NCBI GenBank assembly: GCA_902595595.1
Contig: CACJQX010000001.1
Location: 62,001 to 126,000 of the forward strand
DNA: 64,000 nt
Direction: 5' to 3'
Source of the DNA: an uncultured Pelagibacteraceae bacterium
GTDB taxonomy: Bacteria; Pseudomonadota; Alphaproteobacteria; Pelagibacterales; Pelagibacteraceae
Of this stretch, positions 16,282 through 26,464 are shown in pieces. Made by a program: the position numbers and the translations under genes. How positions within the stretch are numbered: the first letter of the stretch is position 1; each line of letters begins with the position of its first letter. The notes beneath the pieces are model-generated. The model had not been told where the DNA came from. It was given only the letters and a program-made list of their open reading frames with translations, and did not search any database.

Positions 16282-18500
16282 TAAATTGACCTCTCAGTGG
16301 ATGTAACAGTAAATGCTTCTATTGTATCATTTTTTTGGAAATCCATATAATCTTTAACAGTTATACCACATTCTTGACCATCACTTACCTGTTTAACTTG
16401 GTTTTTTTCTCTAAATATTGTTGAAACTTTTCCAGTATATATAATAGAACCATCTCTAATAATTCTTACATCTGAGGTACTATTAATTTCTCCTTCAGTT
16501 ACTTTTGATCCAGCAACTTTACCTGCACCTGAAACTTTAAATATTTCTAAAATTTGTGCAGTACCAGTAATTTTTTCTTGTACATCTGGCGCCAATAATC
16601 CTGACATTCTTTGTTTAATATAGTCTAAAACTTCATAAATAATATTGTAAGAGAATATTTTTATCTTCTCATTTTCAGCAAGTTTTTTTGCTTCTTTACT
16701 TGGTTTTACATTGAAAGCTATTAATACTGCATTTGAAGCTTTAGCTAATGTAACGTCTGTTTCTGTTACCATTCCAATATCTGCTAAAATTATTTTAAGT
16801 TTAACCTCATCATGTTTGATTTGACTAATTGCATTTTTGATTGCTTCAGATGATCCATGTACATCAGATTTAATTATTAAATTTAATTCTTCAGTAGATT
16901 TATCTGAAAAGGCAGAGTCTTGAGTTGCAAAAGATAGCGGATTTTTTCCATCCTTGCTCTCTTGAGTTCTATTTTCACTCAGTGTCTTAGCTTCTTTTTC
17001 TGTATCAAGAACAATAAAATCGTCTCCAGCTTTGGCTGCACCATTTATTCCTAAAATTTCAACAGGAGTAGAAGGTAATGCTTCATTAATATTTTTGCCT
17101 TTATCATTAATAATTGCTCTTACTTTTCCCCATTTTAAACCACTTACAAAAAAATCACCTCTCTTAAGTGTTCCTGTTGTTACAATTATATTTGCAACTG
17201 GGCCTCTGCCAACATCAATTTTTGACTCTAAAACTATACCTGTAGCTTTAGATTCATAATCCGTTTTAAGATCTAAAATCTCTGCTTGAAGTATTATTGA
17301 CTCTACTAATTTATCTAAGTTTTGTTTTGTTTTAGTTGAAATCTCAACCATTAAAGTATCACCAGACAAATCTTCAGCAATTAATTCATGCTCTAATAAT
17401 TGATTTTTTATTTTCTGAGGATCTGCCTCTGGTAAATCGCATTTATTTATTGCAACAACTATTGGAACATTTGCAGCTTTAGCATGTTTAATAGACTCAA
17501 CTGTTTGAGGTTTAACTCCATCATCAGCAGCAACTACTAAAACAACCACGTCTGTTAATTTTGATCCCCTTGCTCTCATTTCTGTAAATGCAGCATGACC
17601 TGGAGTATCAATAAATGTTAATTTATTATCCTGACTTTCAATTTGGTAAGCTCCAATGTGTTGGGTTATTCCACCAAATTCTCCTGAAACCACGTTTGCA
17701 CTTCTGAGCACATCTAGTACTGATGTTTTACCATGATCCACATGACCCATGACTGTAACTATTGGTGGTCGATTTTTTAAATTTTCTGTTCTTGAAGCTT
17801 TTATTTTTTGAATTATTTCTTCTGTTTTTTCTTCCCTAATTGGATTGTGACCAAATTCTTTAACTAAATATTCCGCGGTGTCTGCAGCTAATGTTTGATT
17901 GATAGTCACAGTAACACCCATACCAAATAAATGCTTAATTACATTACTTGATTGTTCGGCCATCCTATTTGCAAGTTCTCTTACTGTTATTGCTTCAGGA
18001 ATATTAACATCTCTTTTAATCGGTTTTGAATTTTCTTGAGAATCATTTTTTGTAGAATTTTTAATTTCTTTTTGTCTTGCTCTCTTAACTGATGCTAAAC
18101 TTCTTTGTTTTGCATCAATCTCATCACTTAGTGCTCTTGATACAGTTAACTTTAACTCCCTCTTCTTTGTTCCTGCTTTTAAAGTCTTTCTATCTTTGTT
18201 TTCACTATCTAATTTAAGTCTTTTTGTAGCTCTTTGTTCTGCTAGTTTTCTCTTTTCAAAATCGTTTGTTATGGGTGGTGATTTAACATTAAATGAGGGT
18301 TTTGATGGTGCTCCTTTATTGAAAGTTGAGGTTATTCTTGATTTATTCGTACTAGATCTAAATGATCCACCTCTGCTCGAAAATTTTCCAGTTTGTTTTT
18401 CAATTACTACAGAATTTTTTCCTTGAGATTTAGCAATCTCAATGTTCTTGATTGATTTTTTGGCTGAGCCTGAAATTGTTAATTTTGTTTTTTTCTCCAT
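16281..18500 (-). CDS. infB: Translation initiation factor IF-2
   Basis: GTPase that places initiator fMet-tRNA on the ribosome. The 739-residue protein has a long, charged, low-complexity N-terminal region (about 1-165) and the IF2-N module near 170-225. The G domain starts near 250 with GHVDHGKT (G1), then DTPGHAAF (G3) and NKCDLP (G4). The C-terminal half carries domains II-IV, including the second beta-barrel near IIRDGSIIYTGKVST. E. coli IF2 has 890 residues; the shortening is in the N-terminal part. It starts 10 bp after nusA; ylxR, usual between them, is absent. Confidence 0.97.
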   Translation of the reverse strand: MEKKTKLTISGSAKKSIKNIEIAKSQGKNSVVIEKQTGKFSSRGGSFRSSTNKSRITSTFNKGAPSKPSFNVKSPPITNDFEKRKLAEQRATKRLKLDSENKDRKTLKAGTKKRELKLTVSRALSDEIDAKQRSLASVKRARQKEIKNSTKNDSQENSKPIKRDVNIPEAITVRELANRMAEQSSNVIKHLFGMGVTVTINQTLAADTAEYLVKEFGHNPIREEKTEEIIQKIKASRTENLKNRPPIVTVMGHVDHGKTSVLDVLRSANVVSGEFGGITQHIGAYQIESQDNKLTFIDTPGHAAFTEMRARGSKLTDVVVLVVAADDGVKPQTVESIKHAKAANVPIVVAINKCDLPEADPQKIKNQLLEHELIAEDLSGDTLMVEISTKTKQNLDKLVESIILQAEILDLKTDYESKATGIVLESKIDVGRGPVANIIVTTGTLKRGDFFVSGLKWGKVRAIINDKGKNINEALPSTPVEILGINGAAKAGDDFIVLDTEKEAKTLSENRTQESKDGKNPLSFATQDSAFSDKSTEELNLIIKSDVHGSSEAIKNAISQIKHDEVKLKIILADIGMVTETDVTLAKASNAVLIAFNVKPSKEAKKLAENEKIKIFSYNIIYEVLDYIKQRMSGLLAPDVQEKITGTAQILEIFKVSGAGKVAGSKVTEGEINSTSDVRIIRDGSIIYTGKVSTIFREKNQVKQVSDGQECGITVKDYMDFQKNDTIEAFTVTSTERSI

Positions 18501-18510
18501 ACCTCATCAC

Positions 18511-20064
18511 TCAATCTTTATAAACAATGTTTCGCGCTGACATAATTAGTTCATCCGCTTCTTCTTTTGATAGAGCAAAATCTTCTAGATAACCTTGGAT
18601 TTTCACTCTCTCGCCTTTGACCACATCATAACCACCAGTTAATTCATCAGATGCTAAGTCTGAAAAATCCTCTAAAGTTAAAATTTTTTGTTCACCAAGC
18701 GTGACTAACATTCCTGGTGTTAATCCCTTTAAATTAATCAAGGCATCTTCAAGACCTAATTCTTTAATTCTCTGAGAAATATCCTCTTGATCCTTTTCAT
18801 AAAACTCTTTAGCTCTTTCTATCAACGCTTTGGCAGTATCTTCTTCTATACCCTCTATCTTCATTAAATTTTCAGCTGAACTATCTTTGATGTCATCAAT
18901 AGTTGAAAAACCTTCAGCAACAAGTAACTGACCTAACGTTTCATCTAATTCCAAATTTTTTACAAAGTTCTCTGTTTTTTCTTTAAATTCTAATTGTCTT
19001 CGCTCAGAGTCCTCCGCGTCTGTCATTATATTAATTTCATAATTTAAGAGTTTTGTCGCAAGTCTTACATTTTGACCTCTTCTTCCAATTGCTTTACTTA
19101 AATTTTCCTCGGTAAGAATTACATCAAGTTTTTTTCTTTCACTATCAACGTTAACTCTTTGTACTTCAGCAGGGGATAACGCATTTGAAACCAAAATAGC
19201 GGGGTCTTCTGACCAATTAACTATATCAATTTTCTCTCCTTGAAGTTCATTTACAACAGCTTGAACTCTCGATCCTCTCATACCTACACAGGCGCCAACT
19301 GGATCTAAAGAAGTATCAACTGCTTTCACACATATTTTAGCTCTACTTCCAGGATCTCTTGATGAAGATTTAATTTCTATTAGTCCATCATAAATTTCTG
19401 GGACCTCTTGAACAAAAAGCTTTTCCATAAATTTAGGATGAGCTCTAGATAGAAATATTTGTTGTCCTCTAGGTTCTCTTCTAACATCATAACAATAAGC
19501 TTTGATACGATCACCTGCTTTAATATTTTCACGAGGAATTAATTCATTTTTTTGGATTATTGCTTCAGTTCTTCCTAGATCAACAATTACATTTCCAAAT
19601 TCTAGTCTTTTTACAATTCCACTTAAAATTGATTCTTTCTTGTCAATAAAATCGTTAAATTGTCTTTCTCTTTCAGCTTCTCTTACATTAAAACTAATTA
19701 CCTGCTTTGCAGTTTGAGCAGCTATTCTTCCAAAATCAAATGAAGGAAGTGGTTGTAATACCTCATCTCCAATAGACTTATCTTTATTTAATTCGTTTAA
19801 AATAATTGCATCCTCCAATTTTATCTCTGTATTTGCATTTTCAGGATTTTCAGCGATTATCAATTTTCTAAAAAGCTCAATATCTCCATTGTCTCTATTT
19901 ATAAAAACTTTAATTTCATTTTCCTGTCCAAATTTTGATTTTGCAGCTTTAGCAATACCAGTTTCCATAGAACTTATAATTAGTTCTTTATCAATAGATT
20001 TTTCTAAAGCTACAGCTTCAGCAATTCTTAATAATTCAAGTTTATCTGCTCTTTTATTTAACAT
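18511..20064 (-). CDS. nusA: Transcription termination/antitermination factor NusA
   Basis: RNA polymerase-binding factor for pausing, termination and antitermination. The 517 residues comprise the N-terminal RNAP-binding domain, an S1 domain (near 135-200), two KH domains (with GMRGSRVQAVVNEL and IGRRGQNVRLA) and a C-terminal helix-hairpin-helix repeat region (VAEGFSTIDDIKD...). The start at 20064 begins MLNKRADKLELLRIAEAVA, the conserved NusA start; an in-frame extension to 20103 would run through the terminator hairpin and is rejected. rimP, normally directly upstream, is missing. Confidence 0.96.
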   Translation of the reverse strand: MLNKRADKLELLRIAEAVALEKSIDKELIISSMETGIAKAAKSKFGQENEIKVFINRDNGDIELFRKLIIAENPENANTEIKLEDAIILNELNKDKSIGDEVLQPLPSFDFGRIAAQTAKQVISFNVREAERERQFNDFIDKKESILSGIVKRLEFGNVIVDLGRTEAIIQKNELIPRENIKAGDRIKAYCYDVRREPRGQQIFLSRAHPKFMEKLFVQEVPEIYDGLIEIKSSSRDPGSRAKICVKAVDTSLDPVGACVGMRGSRVQAVVNELQGEKIDIVNWSEDPAILVSNALSPAEVQRVNVDSERKKLDVILTEENLSKAIGRRGQNVRLATKLLNYEINIMTDAEDSERRQLEFKEKTENFVKNLELDETLGQLLVAEGFSTIDDIKDSSAENLMKIEGIEEDTAKALIERAKEFYEKDQEDISQRIKELGLEDALINLKGLTPGMLVTLGEQKILTLEDFSDLASDELTGGYDVVKGERVKIQGYLEDFALSKEEADELIMSARNIVYKD

Positions 20065-20080
20065 AATTTTGTTTACTCCA

Positions 20081-20106
20081 AAAAAAAATGGGCTTAAGCC
20101 CATTTT
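20081..20106 (-). terminator. Intrinsic terminator after metK, just upstream of nusA
   Basis: A perfect 22-base palindrome, AAAATGGG-CTTAAG-CCCATTTT (20085-20106), lies 57 bases after the metK stop. On the minus strand it runs into eight T residues (20088-20081), the form of a Rho-independent terminator. It ends only 16 bp before the nusA start codon, so nusA is either transcribed by read-through or attenuated here. Confidence 0.75.
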
Positions 20107-20163
20107 GTAAAGTTCAATAATGTAAATGCAATATAGTAAAGTTTTTTTTTAATTCAACAGAAA

Positions 20164-21333
20164 CTATTTAGAAAAAACCTTAGTTTTATCAATTTTTTCC
20201 CATGAAAATGAACCATTTTCCTCAGGTGCTCTACCAAAATGACCATAAGCAGATGTTTTTTCATATATTGGTTTGTTTAAATTTAACATTTCTCTGATAC
20301 CTCTAGGGCTTAAATCAAAATTTTCTTTAATCTTTTCTACAACAAATTTATTTTTATCTAGGTCGTTATCAAATAAATCAACATAGACAGATAATGGTTT
20401 TGATACACCAATTGCATAAGCTAACTGAATTAAACATTTCTCAGCAATTTTAGAACCAACAACATTTTTAGCAATATACCTTGCCGCATAAGCTGCTGAT
20501 CTATCAACTTTAGTTGGATCTTTTCCTGAGAAAGCTCCACCACCATGAGGTGCTGCTCCACCATAAGTATCAACAATAATTTTTCTACCTGTCAAACCAC
20601 AATCTCCGTCTGGCCCACCAATTACAAAATTTCCCGTCGGATTTACATAAAACTCGTCCTCATTAAAACCATCAAGAAAATTCTCAGGAATGGATTTTAA
20701 CATATAAGGTCTAAGTAAATCTCTGACTTGCGATTGATTAACATCTGGTGAATGCTGTGAAGATATAACTACAGATTTTACTTTTGATGGTTTTCCATCA
20801 ACATACTCAAAGGTTACCTGGCTTTTTGAATCTGGTTCAATATTTTTTAATTTTCCAGATTTTCTATCTTCAGCCATTAATCTTAAAATTTTATGAGAAT
20901 AATGTATAGGTGCTGGCATTAAAACATCTGTTTCATTACATGCGTATCCAAACATAATACCTTGATCTCCAGCTCCTTCATCTTTGTTGCCAGAGGAATC
21001 TACGCCCATAGCAATATCAGCTGATTGGGAATGTAAGTGACTTTCAATTTTTGTAGCTTCTTTCCAAGTAAATCCTTCTTGGTCATAACCAATATCTTTT
21101 ATACAATTTCTTACTTTTTCAATTAATTCATCTTTTTTAATTTCTGGTCCTCTCACCTCACCAGCTAGAACAACTTTATTTGTCGTAGTAAGTGTTTCGC
21201 AAGCAACTCTAGAATATGGATCTCCAGAAATAAAACTATCAACAACCATATCTGAAATTCTATCAGAGACTTTATCTGGGTGTCCCTCGGAGACAGACTC
21301 ACTTGTGAAAAAATAATTTTTTAAATTACTCAT
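20164..21333 (-). CDS. metK: S-adenosylmethionine synthetase
   Basis: Makes SAM from methionine and ATP. The 389 residues carry the ATP-binding [12 protein letters not shown] (about 17-28), [12 protein letters not shown] (about 117-128) and the P-loop-like [19 protein letters not shown] (about 262-280). Length is standard. The start overlaps the lnt stop by 8 bp, so it is part of the ybeZ-ybeY-lnt operon. No SAM riboswitch is possible in that junction. A clear terminator follows at 20081-20106. Confidence 0.97.
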   Translation of the reverse strand: MSNLKNYFFTSESVSEGHPDKVSDRISDMVVDSFISGDPYSRVACETLTTTNKVVLAGEVRGPEIKKDELIEKVRNCIKDIGYDQEGFTWKEATKIESHLHSQSADIAMGVDSSGNKDEGAGDQGIMFGYACNETDVLMPAPIHYSHKILRLMAEDRKSGKLKNIEPDSKSQVTFEYVDGKPSKVKSVVISSQHSPDVNQSQVRDLLRPYMLKSIPENFLDGFNEDEFYVNPTGNFVIGGPDGDCGLTGRKIIVDTYGGAAPHGGGAFSGKDPTKVDRSAAYAARYIAKNVVGSKIAEKCLIQLAYAIGVSKPLSVYVDLFDNDLDKNKFVVEKIKENFDLSPRGIREMLNLNKPIYEKTSAYGHFGRAPEENGSFSWEKIDKTKVFSK

Positions 21334-22870
21334 TTTTACGTTTCTTAAATGAAAAAATTAAAAAAATATACAATAAAATTATAAATCCAAAAATTTTATT
21401 TCCAAATTTTGCAAACAGGCTCATCTGAATTTTTCTTGATTTACTTAAATCTATATAACCAGATTTATTAATATCGACTTTTTGCTCAATAACTCCCATT
21501 GGGTTAATAATTGCTGTTGTCCCATTATTTGCAGACCTTAAAACATATTTTCCACTCTCTATCGCTCTAAAAATACTATGAGTAAAATGTTGCTCTGGAC
21601 CAATTGATTTACCAAACCAGCCATCTTCAGAAATATTTACAATATAATCAAAGTTATTGTTTGTAAAAATTTTACCAGAATAAATTATCTCATAACAAAT
21701 GAGAGGCAATATTTTCACTGATAAATTATTATAATTTAGATTAATTATGTTTCTTTCTTTACCTTTCGAATATGATTGGTAGTCATTAGTAATTGTTTTT
21801 AGGCCAATACCTTTTAGTAATTTTTCAAAAGGTAAAAATTCACCGAAAGGAACAAGGTTTATTTTTTTATATGAATTTATTATATTTAGATTGTGATCAA
21901 AAATAGATAATGAATTAAAATGTTTAATAGTTTTATTATCATCTTCTTTACTATTGATACCAATTGCTAACAAATGATTTTCGTTAAATTTATTGTCAAA
22001 TAACCACTTGTATTCTTTTAATTGATCTTGTGAAATACCTGGAATTATACCCTCTGGCCAAATAAAAATTATTTTTTCACTTTTTTTGGGAGAGCTAATT
22101 TCAATTAGTTCTTCTATTGCAGTTATAGGATCAACATTGTTATAAAATCTATCTATACTTATATTTGAGCTCAAAATTCTTATTTTATAGTCAAGATTTT
22201 TTACTTCTTGATTGTTAAATTTTTCTAAATTTTGTGAACCAAGTACATAAAATGATAACATTGTAATAAGAAACGCAACACATACGCTAATATCTTTTTT
22301 GTTTTCTCTTAAAATAAATATTGATGGGCTTGTAAATAATGAAATACAGAAAAGATTAAAGCTGTATGTACCTATGACTGATGTAATGTTTAAAATTTCG
22401 ATTTGATTAGAGAAACTATAAGCAATTAAATTCCAAGGAAAACCGGTTAGTATTGATCCTCGTAGAAACTCTACTATTCCAAATATTAAAGAAAAAAGAA
22501 AAAATGAGCTCAAACTTTTATTTGGTTTTAAAACTACAAATAAATAAGCAACTAAAGCATAAAACAAGGCTAAGAAACCAGGTATTAATATTATTGTAAA
22601 TGGTATTAAAAACTTAAAATTTTGATCAAACGTTAATGATATTGAGATCCAATATAAATTACTTACAAAATAACCAAACCCAAATAACCAACCATAAAGA
22701 AAAAATATTCTTTTATTTTTATAAAACTCAATTTTTTTTATTAAAAATATATAGAATAAACTAAAAGTTAAAAAATTTATTACAAAATAATTAAATGGAG
22801 GCAAACTTAAGGAAGTAAGCACTCCTAATAAAATTAAATAAATTAATTCAATATAAAATTTGTTTTTCAA
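21326..22870 (-). CDS. lnt: Apolipoprotein N-acyltransferase
   Basis: Inner-membrane enzyme that adds the third acyl chain to the N-terminal cysteine of lipoproteins. The N-terminal ~200 residues form about six membrane helices. A nitrilase-like domain follows with the catalytic triad Glu (WPEGIIPG, about 272), Lys ([17 protein letters not shown], about 335) and Cys ([12 protein letters not shown], about 390). A last membrane helix lies at the C-terminus. The 514-residue length fits. The lipoproteins at 34007, 49191 and 52345 are possible substrates. Confidence 0.94.
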   Translation of the reverse strand: MKNKFYIELIYLILLGVLTSLSLPPFNYFVINFLTFSLFYIFLIKKIEFYKNKRIFFLYGWLFGFGYFVSNLYWISISLTFDQNFKFLIPFTIILIPGFLALFYALVAYLFVVLKPNKSLSSFFLFSLIFGIVEFLRGSILTGFPWNLIAYSFSNQIEILNITSVIGTYSFNLFCISLFTSPSIFILRENKKDISVCVAFLITMLSFYVLGSQNLEKFNNQEVKNLDYKIRILSSNISIDRFYNNVDPITAIEELIEISSPKKSEKIIFIWPEGIIPGISQDQLKEYKWLFDNKFNENHLLAIGINSKEDDNKTIKHFNSLSIFDHNLNIINSYKKINLVPFGEFLPFEKLLKGIGLKTITNDYQSYSKGKERNIINLNYNNLSVKILPLICYEIIYSGKIFTNNNFDYIVNISEDGWFGKSIGPEQHFTHSIFRAIESGKYVLRSANNGTTAIINPMGVIEQKVDINKSGYIDLSKSRKIQMSLFAKFGNKIFGFIILLYIFLIFSFKKRKNE

Positions 22871-22871
22871 T

Positions 22872-23333
22872 TTAATTTATTTTTGATTGTACAGCTTTAA
22901 ATAATAGATTTTCCTCTTTTAACATTTTGGAATAATCTTTATTTTTTTTATGATCAAAACCTAAAAGATGAAGAAAACCATGTATTAATATTTTAGTAAC
23001 TTTTTCTTTAAAAGATTTTAAATCTTGTGATTTTGGTTTATCTAAATAATTATAGCTGATGATAATGTCTCCCAAATAAGTATTTTTTTTAATTTTTATT
23101 TTTTTATCTAATGGAAAAGATAAAATATCTGTAGATTTATTTTTTTTTCTAAAAGCTTTATTTAATTTTTTAATATTCTGATTATTTGAAAGTAATAGTG
23201 TGAAAGTTACTCTTTTATTCAAAAATTTGTATTTTTTTGGAAAAGCTTTACATATTTTTTTAAAAAAAATATCGTTATTTTTAAGTCTTTTTGACCAAGC
23301 CCTCTCCTCAGAGAAGACATTAATACTAATCAT
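22872..23333 (-). CDS. ybeY: Endoribonuclease YbeY (16S rRNA maturation)
   Basis: Zinc-dependent RNase involved in 16S rRNA 3'-end maturation and ribosome quality control. The metal site is plainly visible as HGFLHLLGFDH near residues 117-127. The 153-residue length is normal. It overlaps phoH/ybeZ by 8 bp upstream and has a one-base gap to lnt, matching the conserved miaB-ybeZ-ybeY-lnt order. corC/ybeX, usual between ybeY and lnt, is absent. Confidence 0.94.
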   Translation of the reverse strand: MISINVFSEERAWSKRLKNNDIFFKKICKAFPKKYKFLNKRVTFTLLLSNNQNIKKLNKAFRKKNKSTDILSFPLDKKIKIKKNTYLGDIIISYNYLDKPKSQDLKSFKEKVTKILIHGFLHLLGFDHKKNKDYSKMLKEENLLFKAVQSKIN

Positions 23334-24321
23334 TATTTGAGTATGCTTTGACTATTTTAGAAACAAGTGGATGTCTGACTACATCTGAATGATCGAAATC
23401 AACTATGGATATTTCCTTTAAATGCCCTAGCAACTCTTTTGATCGAACTAATCCTGACATACTTTTATTTGGTAAATCAATTTGAGAAGGATCTCCATTT
23501 ACAACAATTTTAGAATTTTCTCCAATACGTGTTAAAAACATTTTTATCTGAGTATCCGTAGCATTTTGTGCTTCATCCAAAATTGCAAAGGAATTTTTTA
23601 GAGTTCTACCTCTCATAAAAGCTAAAGGTGCAATCTCTATATCTCCAATCTCAATCATTCTTTGTATTTTTTCAAAGTCGAAAAGATCATATAAAGAGTC
23701 GTATAACGGTCTAAGATAAGGGTCTACCTTTTCCTTCATATCTCCAGGTAAAAATCCCAAACGTTCGCCTGCTTCTACAGCTGGTCTTGAAAGAATAATT
23801 CTCTCAATCTTTTTTTCTAAAAGCATAGTTAGACCTACAGCGACTGCCAGAAAAGTTTTTCCAGTTCCTGCTGGCCCGGCTGAAATTACAATATCACTCT
23901 CCCTCAAAGCTCTCACATAGCTTTTTTGTTTTTCAGATCTAGGAATTATAGATTTTTTTGGAGTTTTGATAATATCTGTAACATTATTATTTTTTACTTT
24001 TTCATTAATCATAAAGTTATCAACCGATGAAAGTATATCTTTATTCTCTATACTTCCATTATTAATAAACTGATTAGCCAAAAATTGAATAGCGTTTTTA
24101 ATTTTTTCATTCTTTTCAGGTGTAGATTTAATCAAAATTGAATTTCCCCTTGAATATAAGCTACAATTTGTAATTTTTTCTAATTCTTGTAAATTTTTAT
24201 TAAATTCCCCAACAACACCCATCAACAAGTTATTGTCATGAAATATAACACTTAAAGAATTGTTATCTGAATAAACAAATTTTAAAGACTGATCGATATT
24301 TTTTTTAGTTATTCCACTCAA
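23326..24321 (-). CDS. ybeZ: PhoH-family ATPase YbeZ
   Basis: P-loop NTPase of the PhoH group, thought to work with YbeY on rRNA. The 331 residues contain an N-terminal KH-like segment, Walker A GPAGTGKT (about 154-161), GERLGFLPGD and Walker B ILDEAQN (about 250). It lies 3 bp after miaB and overlaps ybeY by 8 bp. Symbols phoH and ybeZ are both in use for this gene. Confidence 0.93.
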   Translation of the reverse strand: MSGITKKNIDQSLKFVYSDNNSLSVIFHDNNLLMGVVGEFNKNLQELEKITNCSLYSRGNSILIKSTPEKNEKIKNAIQFLANQFINNGSIENKDILSSVDNFMINEKVKNNNVTDIIKTPKKSIIPRSEKQKSYVRALRESDIVISAGPAGTGKTFLAVAVGLTMLLEKKIERIILSRPAVEAGERLGFLPGDMKEKVDPYLRPLYDSLYDLFDFEKIQRMIEIGDIEIAPLAFMRGRTLKNSFAILDEAQNATDTQIKMFLTRIGENSKIVVNGDPSQIDLPNKSMSGLVRSKELLGHLKEISIVDFDHSDVVRHPLVSKIVKAYSNND

Positions 24322-24324
24322 ATT

Positions 24325-25653
24325 CTATGCAACCTTTTGATCCGAATTAGTTATTACTTCACCGAATAAAGTATTTCTATTACTATCTTTAATTCTCACT
24401 TGCACTATTTTTCCAATATCATTCTTTTTACCATTAAAAATTACAGATGTCATATACTCAGATCTACCAAAAGCTTTGCTTTTATCGTCTGTTAAATTTT
24501 CAACCAAAACATCAATAACTTTACCCTCCAATGACTTGTTCATTTCGATTTGATTTTTGAATAAGATAGTTTGAATTTTTTCTAATCTTTCAATAGAAAT
24601 TTTTTTTTCAATTAGGTCTAAATTTTCGGCGACTGTTCCAGGTCTTGGACTAAAAATAAATGAATAAGAGTTAATAAATTTAATTCTTTCAATTAATCTA
24701 ATAGTATCCTTAAAATCCTGATCCTCTTCACCAGGATAACCTATTATAAAATCACTTGAAAATTCTATATTTGAATTAATTTCTTTTAATTTATCAAAAG
24801 TATTTAGATATTCCTCAATAGTATGTTTTCTATTCATCAACTTTAAAATTTTATTAGATCCACTTTGAACCGGTAAATGCACAAGTGGCATTAACTTTTC
24901 AGAGGTTTTATATACTTCAATTAAATCCTCAGTCATATCTTTTGGGTGAGATGTTGTATATCTAACTCTCTTAATTTCAGATAATTTTTCAATATTTAAA
25001 ATCAAATCTGATAGTCTGAATCCTTCATTATCATAAGCATTTACATTTTGACCAAGTAAAATTATTTCTTTTGAACCATTATCAGCTAAATATTTTGCTT
25101 CATCCAAAATTTGTTTAAACGGTCGAGAATATTCTGGTCCTCTTGTATATGGGACTACGCAAAAATGACAAAACTTATCACATCCTTCCTGAATAGTTAA
25201 GAAGGATGAAACTTTTCCAGCTTCATTTTTAATTTTACTCAAATATTTAAATTTAGAAACTGCATCAAATTCAGTTTCTTCAATCTTTTTCTTTTTTTTG
25301 TTATAATTTAATATTGTGTCATTTATTTTGTGATAAGCTTGAGGACCAATAACTAAATCTATGTAGGGTTCTCTTTTTAGCATCTCTTGATTTTCTGCTT
25401 GAGCAACACAGCCTGCAATAATCACCAATGGTTTTTTTTTTGATCTAAAAATTTTTTTTACTCTACCTATTTCTGAGTAAACTTTTTCTTTTGCTTTATC
25501 TCTAATATGACAAGTATTTAATAGATAACAATTTGCTTCTTCATATTTTTCTGTTTTTTCATAGCCAATTTTTTTGACTGAGTCAAAAATTCTATTTGAG
25601 TCATACTCATTCATCTGACATCCAAATGTTTTGATAAATATTTTTTGACTCAT
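24325..25653 (-). CDS. miaB: tRNA-2-methylthio-N6-dimethylallyladenosine synthase
   Basis: Radical-SAM methylthiotransferase that modifies A37 in tRNAs reading codons that start with U. The 442 residues have the N-terminal MTTase domain with three cluster cysteines (FGCQMNEYDS, NTCHIRDKA, AGCVAQAE) and the radical-SAM motif CDKFCHFC (near 155-162). A C-terminal TRAM domain follows. The start at 25653 (MSQKIFIKTFGCQMN) fits the family; an upstream in-frame ATG at 25680 would overlap fur and is rejected. Confidence 0.96.
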   Translation of the reverse strand: MSQKIFIKTFGCQMNEYDSNRIFDSVKKIGYEKTEKYEEANCYLLNTCHIRDKAKEKVYSEIGRVKKIFRSKKKPLVIIAGCVAQAENQEMLKREPYIDLVIGPQAYHKINDTILNYNKKKKKIEETEFDAVSKFKYLSKIKNEAGKVSSFLTIQEGCDKFCHFCVVPYTRGPEYSRPFKQILDEAKYLADNGSKEIILLGQNVNAYDNEGFRLSDLILNIEKLSEIKRVRYTTSHPKDMTEDLIEVYKTSEKLMPLVHLPVQSGSNKILKLMNRKHTIEEYLNTFDKLKEINSNIEFSSDFIIGYPGEEDQDFKDTIRLIERIKFINSYSFIFSPRPGTVAENLDLIEKKISIERLEKIQTILFKNQIEMNKSLEGKVIDVLVENLTDDKSKAFGRSEYMTSVIFNGKKNDIGKIVQVRIKDSNRNTLFGEVITNSDQKVA

Positions 25654-25654
25654 A

Positions 25655-26068
25655 TTATTGGGATTTTTTCTTAACCCCATATAATTCCAATTTATGGTCC
25701 ACTAATGTATATCCATATTTTTCTGCAACTTTTTTTTGAAGCTTTTCAATTTCTTCATCTACAAATTCTATAATTTCACCAGTTTTCACATCAATTAAAT
25801 GATCGTGATGACCTTCGTTAAGCTCTTCATATCTTGCTTTTCCACCTTTAAACTCATGCTTAGTTAATATTCCAGACTCTTCAAATAGTTTTACCGTTCT
25901 ATAAACAGTTGCAATACTTATTTTTGGATCAATTTTAGACACTCTATTGTAAAGTTCATCTACATCCGGATGGTCAGAAGACTCGGACATTACTTGTGCA
26001 ATTACTCTTCTTTGATCAGTTAATTTAACTCCTTTTGATATACATTTTTGCTCTATTGTTTCTGACAT
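25655..26068 (-). CDS. fur: Fur/Mur-type metalloregulator
   Basis: A 137-residue Fur-family regulator with the winged helix (GVKLTDQRRVIAQVM, then SIATVYRTVKLFE as recognition region) and the metal-binding GHHDHLIDVKTGEIIEF. The C-terminal CxxC zinc motifs of E. coli Fur are absent, as in alphaproteobacterial Fur/Mur proteins, many of which respond to manganese. It lies between tsaB and miaB, its conserved alphaproteobacterial position. It is distinct from the Irr-type gene at 8505-8933. The metal specificity cannot be read from the sequence. Confidence 0.88.
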   Translation of the reverse strand: MSETIEQKCISKGVKLTDQRRVIAQVMSESSDHPDVDELYNRVSKIDPKISIATVYRTVKLFEESGILTKHEFKGGKARYEELNEGHHDHLIDVKTGEIIEFVDEEIEKLQKKVAEKYGYTLVDHKLELYGVKKKSQ

Positions 26069-26077
26069 AAAATAATT

Positions 26078-26464
26078 TTAACTTAAATAAATAGGGTTAA
26101 TCAAATTTTTTTTAATATTAAATTTATCGCACAAATGAGGGATATTTTCGTATTTTATGTCTTTTTCACCTTTAAAATCTTGAATGCTATAACAATAGTA
26201 ATCAATATTATTAGTTAAATTAAATGCTTTAACTATAGAAAATGAATTTCTTATTCCTGCAAAACTTCCAGGCCCTCTATTTAAATAAATTGTATTAATA
26301 TCTTTCAAGTTTAATTGATGAGAATTTAAAAAATCATTAATAATTAAAGTTAATTTTTCATAATTAATTTTAGTATTCTCTTTAGTAATATTATAAATAT
26401 CATTACTAGTTATGATCATTAAAAAAATTTTTTCACTGGCTAAATCAATTATCAGTTTATTCAT
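26078..26464 (-). CDS. tsaB: TsaB-like protein, strongly shortened
   Basis: ASKHA-fold partner of TsaD in t6A37 tRNA modification. From the ATG at 26464 the protein is MNKLIIDLASEKIFL..., 128 residues against roughly 200-230 in other bacteria. The N-terminal subdomain is recognisable, including LNRGPGSFAGIRNSFSIVKA (compare GPGSFTGLR in the family). The C-terminal subdomain is almost entirely lost and the protein ends NPIYLS. Position upstream of fur and miaB matches alphaproteobacteria; rimI is missing. The first 53 bp overlap, head to head, the deacetylase gene on the other strand. Confidence 0.75.
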   Translation of the reverse strand: MNKLIIDLASEKIFLMIITSNDIYNITKENTKINYEKLTLIINDFLNSHQLNLKDINTIYLNRGPGSFAGIRNSFSIVKAFNLTNNIDYYCYSIQDFKGEKDIKYENIPHLCDKFNIKKNLINPIYLS

